A DNA stretch of 64,000 nucleotides from Acidobacteriota bacterium (lineage in GTDB: Bacteria > Acidobacteriota > Vicinamibacteria > Marinacidobacterales > Marinacidobacteraceae), in the NCBI GenBank assembly GCA_009840635.1, contig VXNL01000094.1, positions 1 to 64,000 of the forward strand, given 5' to 3'. Made by a program: the position numbers and the translations under genes. Under the pieces are notes generated by a model. It was not told where the DNA came from. It was given only the letters and a program-made list of their open reading frames with translations, and did no database searches. Positions within the stretch are counted from its first letter, which is position 1. Every line of letters begins with the position of its first letter. Below, piece by piece: positions 14,479 through 26,582 of the stretch.

Positions 14479-15126
14479 ATGCCCAAGACCCCTCCGGGAC
14501 AGACCCGGAATCGAGTTTTCCGCTTCGTGCGCGACTGTCTCCTCCGAGGGGACTCCCCTTCCCTTCGCGAAGTGCAGCGGCACTTCGGTTTCCGGGCCGT
14601 CGAGACCGTTCGGGCCCACCTCGCCGCCCTTGTCGAAGAGGGACGCCTGGTCAAGGAGCCGGGCCGGGCCCGCGGCTATCGCCTGCCCAAACGCCAAACC
14701 AAACGATTGTCTTCACCGGTGCCGGACTGGCCCACGAGCCGCCTTCAGCCGGTCCCCCTCCTGGGTGAAGTTGCCGCCGGCGGTTTCGAGGAGGCCATCG
14801 AGAACCCGGAGGGGAATCTCCCGGTAGAAATCCCCGATTCCCGGGATCTCTCGGACTACTTCGCCCTCCGGGTTCGAGGGGAAAGCATGTCCGGCGCCGG
14901 CATCCTGCCCGGAGACACCGTCATCGTCGAACGGCGAGGAACGCCCGTTTCCGGTCAGATCGTGGTGGCGCTCCTTGAAGAAGAAGCCACGGTGAAGCGG
15001 CTTCACCTGGGACAGGGCGGGATGGAGCTGCGGCCGGAAAACCCCGACTTCGACACGCTCCGTCCACCTCCCGGATCCTGCCGGATCCTCGGGAGAGTCG
15101 TGGAATTGCGACGCCAGATTCGCTGA
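14479..15126 (+). CDS. lexA: LexA repressor
   Basis: A 215-residue LexA. The N-terminal winged-helix DNA-binding domain (about 1-70) includes S-L-R-E-V-Q-R-H-F-G-F and E-E-G-R-L-V-K-E-P-G-R-A-R-G-Y. The autocleavage site is Ala100-Gly101 (E-V-A-A-G-G). The catalytic dyad is Ser136 in G-E-S-M-S and Lys173 in A-T-V-K-R-L. RecA filaments trigger self-cleavage and SOS induction. The ATG at 14479 fits the leaderless promoter; a GTG at 14473 is also open. It heads the imuA-imuB-dnaE2 cassette. Confidence 0.95.
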   Translation: MPKTPPGQTRNRVFRFVRDCLLRGDSPSLREVQRHFGFRAVETVRAHLAALVEEGRLVKEPGRARGYRLPKRQTKRLSSPVPDWPTSRLQPVPLLGEVAAGGFEEAIENPEGNLPVEIPDSRDLSDYFALRVRGESMSGAGILPGDTVIVERRGTPVSGQIVVALLEEEATVKRLHLGQGGMELRPENPDFDTLRPPPGSCRILGRVVELRRQIR

Positions 15127-15189
15127 ATCCCCTCATGAAATCTGCCTGGTGAGCCCTGCCGATCCGATGTCCGCCGAGAGAAAACCGTG

Positions 15190-16143
15190 ATGCAACAAAC
15201 CCTTGCCCCCGTTCGATTCCCCGTTCCGTCCGCTGTCCGATCTGGTCTCCCTTCCGATGTCCTTTCCGGGCAACCCGGACTCCGCCGGATCCACCCCGCT
15301 CGGGTCCAGGAACCGCCTCCCGGCCAGGAACTCGCGAAATGGGGGCTGGCCCGGCTTGCCGGCAGCCTCGTGGAAATCTCCGGGTCGGCTGATTCCGGCG
15401 TCCTGTCTTCGGCGCTGGCGCTGGTCGCCGAGGCCCAGCATCATCAGCTCCGGCACGAAAAACTCCGCTACCGTCGGCATTCCGCTCCGAATCTCAAGCC
15501 GGCTCCGGAGAAGCATCCGGACTCCGCTCCAAATCCCGCCCTGATCGCCTGGATAGCGACGACCCGCAGTCTCTTCTTCCCCCCGGACGCGGTGGAATCG
15601 GGGATTGCGCTGGACCGGCTGGTCCTGCTGCGGCTGGAAACACCCGGAGCACAGATTCGCGCCGCCACCCGGGTTGTCCACTCGGGAGCTTTCGGACTGG
15701 TGGTCGTGGACCTTGCCGATTCACTCCCGCCGGAGAGTTCCGGTACTCAATCGGTTCGCCAATCGGTTCGCCAATCAGTTCGCCAATCAGTTCGAAAGAC
15801 GAGGCCGAACTCCGCCGCGGCATCCGGGAGGACTCCGATGCCCCCTCCGGGCACTCCTCGAGGGCTCCCTCATCTCTCGCGGCTCGCCGGACTCGCGCAC
15901 AAATACCGAACCGCTGTCGTCCTGCTGACCGACAAGTCACCGGCCGCCCCATCACTCGACCCTCGGGTGGGCAAGCGTTTCGATGCGAGCCGCCGGGGAG
16001 ACGGCATCGTCATCACCGTTCTCAAGGACAAGGGGAACGGAATCTCCTCCTCTCCGGGACTGCCGCCGCTCCGGGGCCGGGACCGCCTTCTCCCCGGAGT
16101 CCGGTTCGAGAGGAAATGCCGTGAGCCGGCTGGCATGTGTTGA
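15190..16143 (+). CDS. imuA: ImuA-like mutasome protein
   Basis: A 317-residue divergent ImuA/SulA-like, RecA-related protein, identified mainly by its place between lexA and imuB/dnaE2. Supporting residues include an S-L-V-E-I-S-G-S-A-D-S-G-V-L-S-S-A-L segment at the Walker A position without a true P-loop, and hydrophobic strands L-V-L-L-R-L-E, F-G-L-V-V-V-D-L-A-D and T-A-V-V-L-L-T-D. ImuA helps the ImuB-ImuC (DnaE2) translesion system. A four-copy Q-S-V-R repeat interrupts the domain near residue 190. A GTG at 15187 is an alternative start. The 3' end overlaps imuB by 23 bp. Confidence 0.7.
   Translation: MQQTLAPVRFPVPSAVRSGLPSDVLSGQPGLRRIHPARVQEPPPGQELAKWGLARLAGSLVEISGSADSGVLSSALALVAEAQHHQLRHEKLRYRRHSAPNLKPAPEKHPDSAPNPALIAWIATTRSLFFPPDAVESGIALDRLVLLRLETPGAQIRAATRVVHSGAFGLVVVDLADSLPPESSGTQSVRQSVRQSVRQSVRKTRPNSAAASGRTPMPPPGTPRGLPHLSRLAGLAHKYRTAVVLLTDKSPAAPSLDPRVGKRFDASRRGDGIVITVLKDKGNGISSSPGLPPLRGRDRLLPGVRFERKCREPAGMC
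15748..15794 (+). repeat. 12-bp tandem repeat (four copies) within imuA
   Basis: Unit CAATCGGTTCGC occurs twice, followed by CAATCAGTTCGC and a final CAATCAGTTCG. It is in frame and encodes Q-S-V-R four times, so gain or loss of a unit keeps the reading frame. Confidence 0.9.
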
Positions 16144-17770
16144 CGTTCCGGCGCTACCGCTCCAAATCCTGCTGCGGCGACATCCCGAATGGCGGCAGGA
16201 ACCGGTGGCGGTGGTCACCGAGGACAAGGTGCGGGCACGGATCTCCTGGGCGAACCGCCGGGCGGTCACTCTCGGGGTGCGCCCGGGAATGCGGCAGGCC
16301 GCCGCGGTCGCCTGCTGCCCCGCGCTCCGGATCGACCATGTCCGCGCTTCGGAAGTAGAGCGGGAAGTCCGCCGGCTGGCCGAGCGGCTCCACCGCTGGA
16401 GTCCCCAGGTCGAATCGGCTTCATCCCTCGCCCCGCAACTGTCCGGGTGCGGCGCTGCCGGAACCTTCTGGCTTCGGGCATCCGGCCTGACCGGGTTGTT
16501 CGGTCCGCTTTCGGACTGGATCGAGGCACTTTCGAAGGATCTCCAAAGCGACGGGTTTCGCGTCTCGATCGCGGTGGGCTTTACCCGGTTCAACTCCTTT
16601 GCGGCGGCGCGGGCCACTTTCGGACTCCAGATCTTCGAAAGCCCCGCCGAGGAAAGAACCGCTGCCCTCAGGGCCTCGCTCGTTCGCTTCGGATTGCCGG
16701 AGAAGACCCTCGCCGGTCTGGAAAAGCTCGGCATCTCATCGCTTCGGGATCTGCTGCGCCTGGCCGGGGAAGGACGGTCCGGAAGAGGACTGGCGAACCG
16801 CTTCGGCAAGGAGGTTCTGGAACTCCACCGCCTTGGCTCCGGAGCCAGTCCCGCGCCGGTTTTTGAAACCTTCCGCCAGGAGACGCCGGCAGAACACCGG
16901 ATCTCCTTCGAACCACCCGAAACCGACATCGAGCGGCTCATCTTCCACGCGAAGCGCCTGCTCGATCAGATCCTCGCCGACCTCGGGAAACAGGGCCTCG
17001 CGGTCGTCGAACTCGCCTACGAAGTGGAATGCGAAGACGCTCCGCCAATTTCCGGGTCGCTCCGTCCCTCCCTTCCCGCCGAGGACAGCGTGAAGCTCCT
17101 CTCCCTGCTGCGCCTGCGGTTCGGGAGCATCTTCTCGGAGAACCGGACCACCGCCGGGCAGCGAGTGCCTCCGAGGCCCTCCCGAAGTCCGGAAGAGGAA
17201 CCGGGGAGAAGGATCCTCGGCCTCGTTCTCCGGGCTCTCGGTGGCGTCTACGTCGCGGAACAGCCCGGCCTGTACCAGCGTCCCGGAGAGGCTCTTTCCA
17301 CCGGTCCGAAAAGGGCTTCGGAAGCGCTGGCCCGGATTCAGGCCGAATTCGGTGAAGACTCCCTGGTCCGGCTGGAAACCCGGGATGCGCACCTCCCGCG
17401 GGGACGCTACCGGTGCCGGCCGATCTCTCCGGAAGAGGCCACCCTCCGGAATCTTTCGGGCAAGAACCCACCGCAGGATTTTTTCGAGACCCGGACCCCC
17501 CGCCTGATCCGCCGTATCTACGATCAGCCGCTCATCCTTCCCCATCGGGGTCCGGGTGAACCCGATGGCTGGCTGCTCCGGGGGGTCGACCACGGTCCCG
17601 TTCAGAGTTTCACCGGTCCCTTTCGCATCTCCGGAGGCTGGTGGCGTCTGCTTTCGGGGCGGCCGGTCTCCCGTGACTACTTCTTTGTCCGCCTGAAACG
17701 TGGCGATGTCTGCTGGGTTTTCTTCGACCGGGAACGGCGCTCGTGGTTCCTCGAAGGCCGTGTTGAATAG
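16121..17770 (+). CDS. imuB: ImuB, DinB/UmuC-related mutasome protein
   Basis: A 549-residue Y-family-like protein. The N-terminus R-L-A-C-V-D-V-P-A-L-P-L-Q, A-V-V-T-E-D-K-V-R-A and the A-N-R-R-A-V-T-L-G-V-R-P-G-M segment match ImuB. A region near 175-235 resembles the helix-hairpin-helix and little-finger part. ImuB members lack the full catalytic acidic set and act as a clamp-binding hub linking ImuA and DnaE2. The GTG start at 16121 has AGAGGA upstream and lies inside the imuA 3' end; the longer open frame to 15983 is a shadow of imuA. Confidence 0.85.
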   Translation: MSRLACVDVPALPLQILLRRHPEWRQEPVAVVTEDKVRARISWANRRAVTLGVRPGMRQAAAVACCPALRIDHVRASEVEREVRRLAERLHRWSPQVESASSLAPQLSGCGAAGTFWLRASGLTGLFGPLSDWIEALSKDLQSDGFRVSIAVGFTRFNSFAAARATFGLQIFESPAEERTAALRASLVRFGLPEKTLAGLEKLGISSLRDLLRLAGEGRSGRGLANRFGKEVLELHRLGSGASPAPVFETFRQETPAEHRISFEPPETDIERLIFHAKRLLDQILADLGKQGLAVVELAYEVECEDAPPISGSLRPSLPAEDSVKLLSLLRLRFGSIFSENRTTAGQRVPPRPSRSPEEEPGRRILGLVLRALGGVYVAEQPGLYQRPGEALSTGPKRASEALARIQAEFGEDSLVRLETRDAHLPRGRYRCRPISPEEATLRNLSGKNPPQDFFETRTPRLIRRIYDQPLILPHRGPGEPDGWLLRGVDHGPVQSFTGPFRISGGWWRLLSGRPVSRDYFFVRLKRGDVCWVFFDRERRSWFLEGRVE

Positions 17771-17802
17771 CTGATGGCCAACAGCCATCAGGCTCTTGGA
17801 CC

Positions 17803-20985
<3,183 letters not shown>

Positions 20986-21019
20986 GCGGCGCGTCGATTC
21001 TGGGCAACTCTCCGACCCG

Positions 21020-21025
21020 TAGAAT
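21020..21025 (+). promoter_or_regulatory. -10-like element (TAGAAT) upstream of a leader ORF and the DUF6526 gene
   Basis: TAGAAT ends 7 nt before an ATG at 21033, the same geometry as at accA and lexA. It could drive a leaderless transcript reading through the DUF6526 gene. Confidence 0.4.
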
Positions 21026-21032
21026 TTCCGAA

Positions 21033-21137
21033 ATGCCCCGGGGACCCGCCAAAACGGCCCTTCAGCCCAGACCGCGGCACGTTCCATCAGCTCCGGGGTC
21101 TGCCCGCCTGCCCGCCGTCGCCGGACCGGAGTCGTGA
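21033..21137 (+). CDS. Possible 34-codon leader ORF coupled to the DUF6526 gene
   Basis: An ATG at 21033 opens a Pro/Arg/Ala-rich 34-codon frame whose TGA (21135-21137) overlaps the ATG of the next gene (TGATG). Its start is 7 nt after a TAGAAT box, suggesting leaderless translation and termination-reinitiation coupling. The peptide resembles nothing known to me and may be non-functional in itself. Confidence 0.3.
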   Translation: MPRGPAKTALQPRPRHVPSAPGSARLPAVAGPES

Positions 21138-21571
21138 TGGCCCGGTTCCAGAATTACGCGACCCACGCCAAGCGCCCTCCACTGTTGTTCCTTGCGGGGT
21201 GTTTTCTCTCGACGGCCGCTACGGTAGGCATCGGATACCTGCTTGTCGTGGATTTCAGCGCAGGGACCCTGGCCCTGTTCGTGGTCGCCGCCTGTACCGC
21301 AATAGCGCTTCTCTTCGCGCGGCGCTTCTCAACGCGCGTTCAGGACCGGGTGATCCGCCTCGAGGAGCGCCTCCGCCTGGAGCGGATTCTGCCGGACGAA
21401 CTGAAGGGCGAAATCGGACAACTGACCACGGACCAGCTCATCGGTTTGCGCTTCGCTTCCGACGGGGAACTGACCAGATTGGTCCGCCGGGTCCTCGCGG
21501 GCGAACTGACGGACCGGAGCTCCATAAAGCAGGCCGTCGAAGACTGGCGCGCCGACCACCAGCGCGTCTGA
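21137..21571 (+). CDS. DUF6526 family membrane protein
   Basis: A 144-residue protein opening with the family pattern R-F-Q-N-Y-A-T-H-A-K-R. It has two membrane spans (about 15-37 and 43-62), then a highly conserved soluble segment V-Q-D-R-V-I-R-L-E-E-R-L-R-L, L-T-T-D-Q-L-I-G-L-R-F-A-S-D-G-E-L and a closing W-R-A-D-H-Q-R-V. I recognise this as DUF6526; its function is unknown. The start is ATG at 21137 or the GTG three bases earlier. Confidence 0.75.
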   Translation: MARFQNYATHAKRPPLLFLAGCFLSTAATVGIGYLLVVDFSAGTLALFVVAACTAIALLFARRFSTRVQDRVIRLEERLRLERILPDELKGEIGQLTTDQLIGLRFASDGELTRLVRRVLAGELTDRSSIKQAVEDWRADHQRV

Positions 21572-21591
21572 CAGAGGATCGAAACGACGCC

Positions 21592-21609
21592 GGAACGCCG
21601 GCCTTCGGC
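21592..21609 (+). repeat. REP-like palindrome, partial copy
   Basis: GGAACGCCGGCCTTCGGC resembles one arm and the loop of the 29-bp repeat at 14355. It lies between the convergent ends of the DUF6526 gene and ptsI, where it may serve as a transcript-end hairpin. Confidence 0.45.
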
Positions 21610-23381
21610 TACCCCGAATCTGCGGCGGGACTCCTCTCCCGCACGGCCCGCAGGACCCGGGCGCGTACCCGCCGCGACGTCGTCAGCCGGACGCTCTGCT
21701 GGGCGATCTCCTCGGCCCTGCGGGTGTCCTGAACCGCGATCAGGCGTTTCATCTCGGGTATGGCGTTCGGGCTCATCGAGAACGTCCGCACCCCAAAGCC
21801 CAGGAGTAGCGGAATCATGAGCGGCTCCGCCGCGACCTCGCCGCAGACCGCCAGGGGCAGGCCGGTGCGGCGGCAGACGCGCGCCACGAACCGGAGCGTG
21901 CGCAGGAGCGCGGGATGGAGCGGATCGCTGAAGTGCGCGACGCGTTCGTTCGCCCGGTCCACCCCGAACAGGTACTGCATCAGATCGTTGGTTCCGATGC
22001 TGAGGAACTCCGCCTCCTGCCCGAGCAGATCGGCGGTCGCCGCCGCCGAGGGCACCTCCAGCATCGCTCCGACCGGCACTTCCCGAAACGGCACGTCCCG
22101 GTAGCGGAGCGCCCGGACCGCCGCTCGGACATGCGTCCGCGCCGCCCGGAACTCCTCGAGCCCGCCCACCATCGGGAACATCAGCTGGACCCTCCCGTGC
22201 ACCGCGGCACGGAGCACCGCGCGAATCTGGGTCTCGAAGATCCCTGACGCCATCACCAGCAGCCGGGCGCCGCGCAGCCCGAGCGCGGGATTCAGCTCCG
22301 GCGCGCGGCCGATGTCTGTCGCGGTGAGATCGAACGCCCGGATCACCAGCGGGTGCGGTTCCAGGGCCTGGGCCAGGTCCCGGTAGATCCGGAACTGCTC
22401 CTCCTCGGAGGGGATCTCCTGGACGGCAATCCGTTCGGTACGGAAGAGACCCACGCCCTCGGCGCCATTACGGCGGACGAGATCGATCTCGCCCGGTTCG
22501 TCCATGTTGGCCATCAGGACGACCCGCTCACCGTTCGCGGTGCGGGCCTGTGACGCCGTTGCGGCCAGCAGGCGGCGGCGGCGTTCGCGTTCGCGCTCAC
22601 GCTTCCGGCGATACTCGGCCACCGTCTTCCGCGCCGGATTCACCACCACGATTCCCTCGGAACCGTCCACGACGACCGGCAGGTCGGTGTGAATGTGGTC
22701 GAGCAGAGCGGGAATCCCGGTCACGCAGGGCACGTCGTGCGTCCGGGCCAGGATGGCGGTGTGGTACGTCGGCCCGCCCGCCTCCATGATCACTCCCTGG
22801 ATCTTGGTCCAGTCAAGTTCGGCGGTGTCCGACGGGCGCAGGTCGTCCGCGGCCACCACATGCCGGCGTTCCCACCGCTCGAGGGAGGGTCGAGCGGCGC
22901 CACCCAGATTCTGGAGCAGTCGGCCACCGACGTCCGCGATGTCGCCTTTCCGCTGCCGCAGGTACTCGTCCGCGAGCCCGTCGAAAACAGCCTCGAGTTC
23001 CCTGAGAACCGTCCGCACCGCCCACTCCGCGTTCACGCGCTCGGATCGGATCACTTCCTGCACGCGATCGACCAGAAGCGGATCGGCGAGCATGAGCCGC
23101 TGCGCCTCGAACAGATACGCCCGGTCCTGGCCCAGCGCGCGCCGGGTGGACTCCCGGATCTCGCGGAGTTGCTCCGCCGCCCGGTCCCGGGCTTCGGTGA
23201 AGCGGCGGATCTCACGCCCGATCTCCCGCCTCCTGACTTCCACCCGGAACACCGGGACGGCGCGCCGTTCGAAAACGATCGTGGGCGCCACGCAGATGCC
23301 CGGCGCCGCCGGTTCCCCGCGCAGGACGGTCTCTTCGGGACGGGACCGCCCGGAATCACTACGGGGCGTAGGCACCATCAT
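21609..23381 (-). CDS. ptsI: PTS enzyme I
   Basis: A 590-residue phosphoenolpyruvate-protein phosphotransferase. The swivelling domain carries the phospho-histidine His207 in G-G-P-T-Y-H-T-A-I-L-A-R (usually T-S-H). The PEP-binding barrel has F-R-T-E-R near residue 315 and the catalytic cysteine in A-V-C-G-E-V-A near 500. It transfers phosphate from PEP to HPr. With ptsH and an EIIA(Man)-type gene but no EIIB/EIIC nearby, it probably forms a regulatory phosphorelay rather than a sugar importer. Its ATG overlaps the ptsH stop. Confidence 0.94.
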   Translation of the reverse strand: MMVPTPRSDSGRSRPEETVLRGEPAAPGICVAPTIVFERRAVPVFRVEVRRREIGREIRRFTEARDRAAEQLREIRESTRRALGQDRAYLFEAQRLMLADPLLVDRVQEVIRSERVNAEWAVRTVLRELEAVFDGLADEYLRQRKGDIADVGGRLLQNLGGAARPSLERWERRHVVAADDLRPSDTAELDWTKIQGVIMEAGGPTYHTAILARTHDVPCVTGIPALLDHIHTDLPVVVDGSEGIVVVNPARKTVAEYRRKRERERERRRRLLAATASQARTANGERVVLMANMDEPGEIDLVRRNGAEGVGLFRTERIAVQEIPSEEEQFRIYRDLAQALEPHPLVIRAFDLTATDIGRAPELNPALGLRGARLLVMASGIFETQIRAVLRAAVHGRVQLMFPMVGGLEEFRAARTHVRAAVRALRYRDVPFREVPVGAMLEVPSAAATADLLGQEAEFLSIGTNDLMQYLFGVDRANERVAHFSDPLHPALLRTLRFVARVCRRTGLPLAVCGEVAAEPLMIPLLLGFGVRTFSMSPNAIPEMKRLIAVQDTRRAEEIAQQSVRLTTSRRVRARVLRAVRERSPAADSG

Positions 23382-23686
23382 GGCGGCTCACCCGCGTGGG
23401 CGCCGTCGGTCCCCGACTCCGGCGGATCTCCGATTCCCTCCTGGACCAGCCTGGTGAGGGCTTCGAGCGCCGGCGCCGCCTCCCGCCCCGAGGTGTGGAT
23501 CCGAAGCCGGCTGCCCTTGGCAGCGGCGAGAAACAGGAGTCCCAGAATGCTCTTGCCGTCGATCGTGGTCTCGCCGCGAGTCACGGTCACCACTGCTTCG
23601 TAACGCGCCGCCGTCTTCACGAAGCGCGCCGCCGCCCGGGCATGCATCCCCAGCTGGTTCGTGACGAGGACGACCCTTTCCGGCAC
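23378..23686 (-). CDS. ptsH: HPr phosphocarrier
   Basis: A 102-residue HPr. The active His15 is in Q-L-G-M-H-A-R-A-A, and the regulatory serine Ser46 is in I-D-G-K-S-I-L-G-L-L. An extra acidic tail follows. The GTG at 23686 has a strong GGGAGG Shine-Dalgarno; the longer frame to 23803 runs into the EIIA gene. Ser46 would allow HPr kinase control, but no hprK is in this window. Confidence 0.93.
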   Translation of the reverse strand: MPERVVLVTNQLGMHARAAARFVKTAARYEAVVTVTRGETTIDGKSILGLLFLAAAKGSRLRIHTSGREAAPALEALTRLVQEGIGDPPESGTDGAHAGEPP

Positions 23687-23720
23687 GCTCCCTCCCTGCC
23701 GACGTGTGTCCGGAGGCTGC

Positions 23721-24212
23721 TTAGCCCTGGTCCGGCCCGGCCGGGTCCTCCGCAACGGTTCCGGCCGCCTCCTCGGACTCGTCGCCCGCCGGCACGGCGC
23801 CAACCCCGCCTCCCAGCAGCTCGGATGCGAGATAGATGTTCTCCTTGCCCTGAAAAAGCGCCGCCCGGGCCGCGTCGGCCGGACCGACCTGCTCTTCCTC
23901 GCGGATCGAGACCAGCCGGATGAGCATGGGGAGGTTCACGCCGGTCACGACTTCCACCTGGCCCTCGTTGAGAAGGCTGAGCGCCAGATTGGACGGCGTG
24001 CCCCCGAACATGTCCGTCAGGATGACGGCCCCCTCGTTTCCGGAGACCCGTTCCACCGCCGTCACGATGGCTCGCTGGGCATCGTCCGGTGCGTCGTGCC
24101 AGCCAATGGAAACGCTGGTGGCGTTGGGAATGTCCTCCCCCGTAATCATTTCCGCGGCAGCAACGAGCTCTCTGGCCAGTTGCCCGTGGGTCACCACCAC
24201 GATTCCGATCAT
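23721..24212 (-). CDS. PTS EIIA component, mannose/fructose family
   Basis: A 163-residue EIIA(Man)-type domain. The phospho-acceptor His9 is in V-V-V-T-H-G-Q-L-A. The family segments I-L-T-D-M-F-G-G-T-P-S-N-L-A near residue 65 and G-V-N-L-P-M-L near 95 follow. An acidic Gly/Ala tail extends the C-terminus. Standing alone between rpoN and ptsH, it is probably a regulatory EIIA that reports PEP status, as in other bacteria with rpoN-linked PTS genes. Confidence 0.92.
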   Translation of the reverse strand: MIGIVVVTHGQLARELVAAAEMITGEDIPNATSVSIGWHDAPDDAQRAIVTAVERVSGNEGAVILTDMFGGTPSNLALSLLNEGQVEVVTGVNLPMLIRLVSIREEEQVGPADAARAALFQGKENIYLASELLGGGVGAVPAGDESEEAAGTVAEDPAGPDQG

Positions 24213-24245
24213 CGCCGGGCAGTATCCGGAAGCCGGCGCTGCCGG

Positions 24246-25739
24246 TCAACCTCCGGCGGATCGCGAATCGGATGTCCGTCCGGGAGCGCGGTTGCGGTAG
24301 CGGGCGCGCCGCTCGTTCGAGGACGGGATTCTGAGGGACTTGCGGTACTTGGCCACCGTGCGCCGCGCAATCATGATCCCCGCGCGATCGAGAAGCTGCA
24401 CGATCTGGTCGTCAGCCAACGGATGTTCGGGATCCTCGCGTTCGACGATTCGCCGGACCCGGGCCCGCACCGCTTCCGATGACACCTGACGCCCGTCGCG
24501 CAGTGACAGGGCGCTGTGGAAGAAGCGCCGGAAGGGAATGACTCCCCGGGGAGTCTCAAGGAACTTGTTGCTCACGACTCGCGAAACCGTGGATTCCGCT
24601 CGCCCGATGTCCTGCGCGACGTCGTTCAGGACGAGCGGCCGGATGTGCGCGATGCCCCGATTCAAGAACTCGGCCTGCTTGCGCACGATGTCTTCGGCGA
24701 CCAGACGAACGGTCTCCTGACGCTGCTGCACCGACCGCTGAAACCCCTTGGCGCGCACCCACGCCTCGCGCGCAAACGCCTGCTCCTGCGGGGTGTGCCG
24801 GTCGGGGCTCTTCAGCACCGCCCGGTAAGCCGGACTGGTGCGTAGCTTCGGAATCCCGTCGCTCATTTCGACCCGCCACTCCCCGTTGAACAGGTACGCG
24901 CGGGCGTCCGGCACCACGATCTGCTCCGGACCCGGCGCAAACTGGCTACCGGGGCGAAAATCCAGTTCCCCGATCCGACGGACCCAACGCATCACGACCG
25001 TGACCTCGGCGCCCATGGCGCGCGCAAGCTCCCGAAAACGTTCCCGGATGACGAGGTCCAGATGTTCGCGCACGATCCTGCCGAGCGGCCCGCCGGACTG
25101 GCCGGCCGCCTCGAGCTGCGCGAGCAGGCATTCCGCCAGATCCAGGGCGGCAACGCCGGTCGGATCAAAACGCAGGATCCGCCTTCGCATCGCCTCGACC
25201 TGATCCTCCGGCACCCCCACTGCGGCGGCGATCTCGGCGACGGAGGCATCGAGATATCCGCGCTCGTCGAGGTTGCCGATGATCGCCAGGCCGATCGTGC
25301 GCTCGAGTTCCGTGGCGACGGACGGACCGAGTTGCTCGATCAGGTGCTGCGCGAGAGTGCGTCCGGCAGCCAGCGTCCGTTCGAGAGCGGGCGGTTCCTC
25401 GCCGAGAGCAAGGCCTCCCGTGTTGTCCTGGTTCTCCTGAAAGAAGTCCTCCGCCTCGATCTCCGCCATCGGGTCGGGGTCGTCGTCCGCTGCGCCGTCC
25501 TCCGCATCGCTCTCGCCTTCCGTTTCCGCGTCCTCGGACTGGGAGTCCTCTTCCTCCTCTTCGACCACCTCTTCGAGCGCGGGGTTCTGGAGCAGTTCCT
25601 GCTGCACCCGAACCCGGAGTTCCGTGAGCGGCAGAACGAGCATCTCGATGGTCTGCCTCACCTGCGGCGTCAACGTGAGGCGCTGCTGCTGGCGTACCCC
25701 GACCCGCAGCTCGGTTCGGGTTCCGGACTTGGCGCTCAC
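24246..25739 (-). CDS. rpoN: RNA polymerase sigma-54 factor
   Basis: A 497-residue RpoN. Region I is Gln/Leu-rich (R-Q-Q-Q-R-L-T-L-T-P-Q-V). Region II is acidic (about 55-105). The core-binding and DNA-binding regions follow, ending in the RpoN box A-R-R-T-V-A-K-Y-R near residue 468. It needs AAA+ enhancer-binding activators. The GTG start overlaps the lptB stop. Co-location with lptB is common in Proteobacteria and shows conserved operon structure. Confidence 0.95.
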   Translation of the reverse strand: MSAKSGTRTELRVGVRQQQRLTLTPQVRQTIEMLVLPLTELRVRVQQELLQNPALEEVVEEEEEDSQSEDAETEGESDAEDGAADDDPDPMAEIEAEDFFQENQDNTGGLALGEEPPALERTLAAGRTLAQHLIEQLGPSVATELERTIGLAIIGNLDERGYLDASVAEIAAAVGVPEDQVEAMRRRILRFDPTGVAALDLAECLLAQLEAAGQSGGPLGRIVREHLDLVIRERFRELARAMGAEVTVVMRWVRRIGELDFRPGSQFAPGPEQIVVPDARAYLFNGEWRVEMSDGIPKLRTSPAYRAVLKSPDRHTPQEQAFAREAWVRAKGFQRSVQQRQETVRLVAEDIVRKQAEFLNRGIAHIRPLVLNDVAQDIGRAESTVSRVVSNKFLETPRGVIPFRRFFHSALSLRDGRQVSSEAVRARVRRIVEREDPEHPLADDQIVQLLDRAGIMIARRTVAKYRKSLRIPSSNERRARYRNRAPGRTSDSRSAGG

Positions 25740-26575
25740 TGCCAGTCGAAGTCCTCGCCGAGGTAGGCCCGCCGCACCTCCGGGCTGCGCACCAGCTCCG
25801 CGGGCGTGCCCTCGAACAGGATCCGGCCCTCCTCGATGATGTAGGCCCGGTCGGTGACCCGGAGGGTCTCGCGCACGCTGTGATCGGTGACGAGCACGCC
25901 GAGTCCCCGGTCGCGCAAGCCGCCGACGATCCGCTGCAACTCGGAAACGGCGATCGGGTCGATGGCGGCGAAGGGTTCATCCAGCAGCAGGAACCGGGGA
26001 TCCGGCGCGAGGGCGCGGGCGATCTCTGCCCGCCGGCGCTCTCCCCCGGACAGGGAGTGCCCCAGGTTGCGCCGGCGCTCGGTAAGGCCGAACTCTTCGA
26101 GCAGCGCCCCGGCCCGCTCACGCCGCGCCCGGCGCCCCATCCGGGGCACCGCTTCGAGGATTGCCAGCACGTTCTCTTCGACGGTGAGACCCCGGAAGAT
26201 GGACGGTTCCTGCGGGAGGTAGCCGATCCCCGAGCGCGCCCGGCGGTGCATGGCAAGTCCGGTGAGATTCCGCTCGTCCAACGCAACGGTGCCGCGATCC
26301 GGCTGGATCAGCCCGACGATCATGCGAAAGGTCGTGGTCTTCCCGGCTCCGTTGGGTCCGAGGAGTCCCACCACTTCGCCGCTCTCCAACCGAACCGTCA
26401 CTTCATCCACAACCCGGCGCATGCCGTAGGTCTTGACGAGGTCGTGACAGGCAAGGACGTGCGCCGCGCCCGTTTTCCGGTCCGTCGCTGGTGGCTCGGC
26501 CGTAGCTGCCGCAACCTGCGACGACCCTTCACGGGCATCCGGTGGGGCGGACAGCCCGGATCCAGACACGCTCAC
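25736..26575 (-). CDS. lptB: LPS export ABC ATPase LptB
   Basis: A 279-residue ABC ATPase. Walker A G-P-N-G-A-G-K-T-T is near residue 70, the signature L-S-G-G-E-R-R-R near 173 and Walker B L-L-L-D-E-P-F near 195. It powers LPS extraction with LptFG. The N-terminal 35 residues before the domain are low-complexity, so the true start may be internal. It is placed between an LptC/LptA-type gene and rpoN. Confidence 0.93.
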   Translation of the reverse strand: MSVSGSGLSAPPDAREGSSQVAAATAEPPATDRKTGAAHVLACHDLVKTYGMRRVVDEVTVRLESGEVVGLLGPNGAGKTTTFRMIVGLIQPDRGTVALDERNLTGLAMHRRARSGIGYLPQEPSIFRGLTVEENVLAILEAVPRMGRRARRERAGALLEEFGLTERRRNLGHSLSGGERRRAEIARALAPDPRFLLLDEPFAAIDPIAVSELQRIVGGLRDRGLGVLVTDHSVRETLRVTDRAYIIEEGRILFEGTPAELVRSPEVRRAYLGEDFDWQ

Positions 26576-26582
26576 GGCCTGT

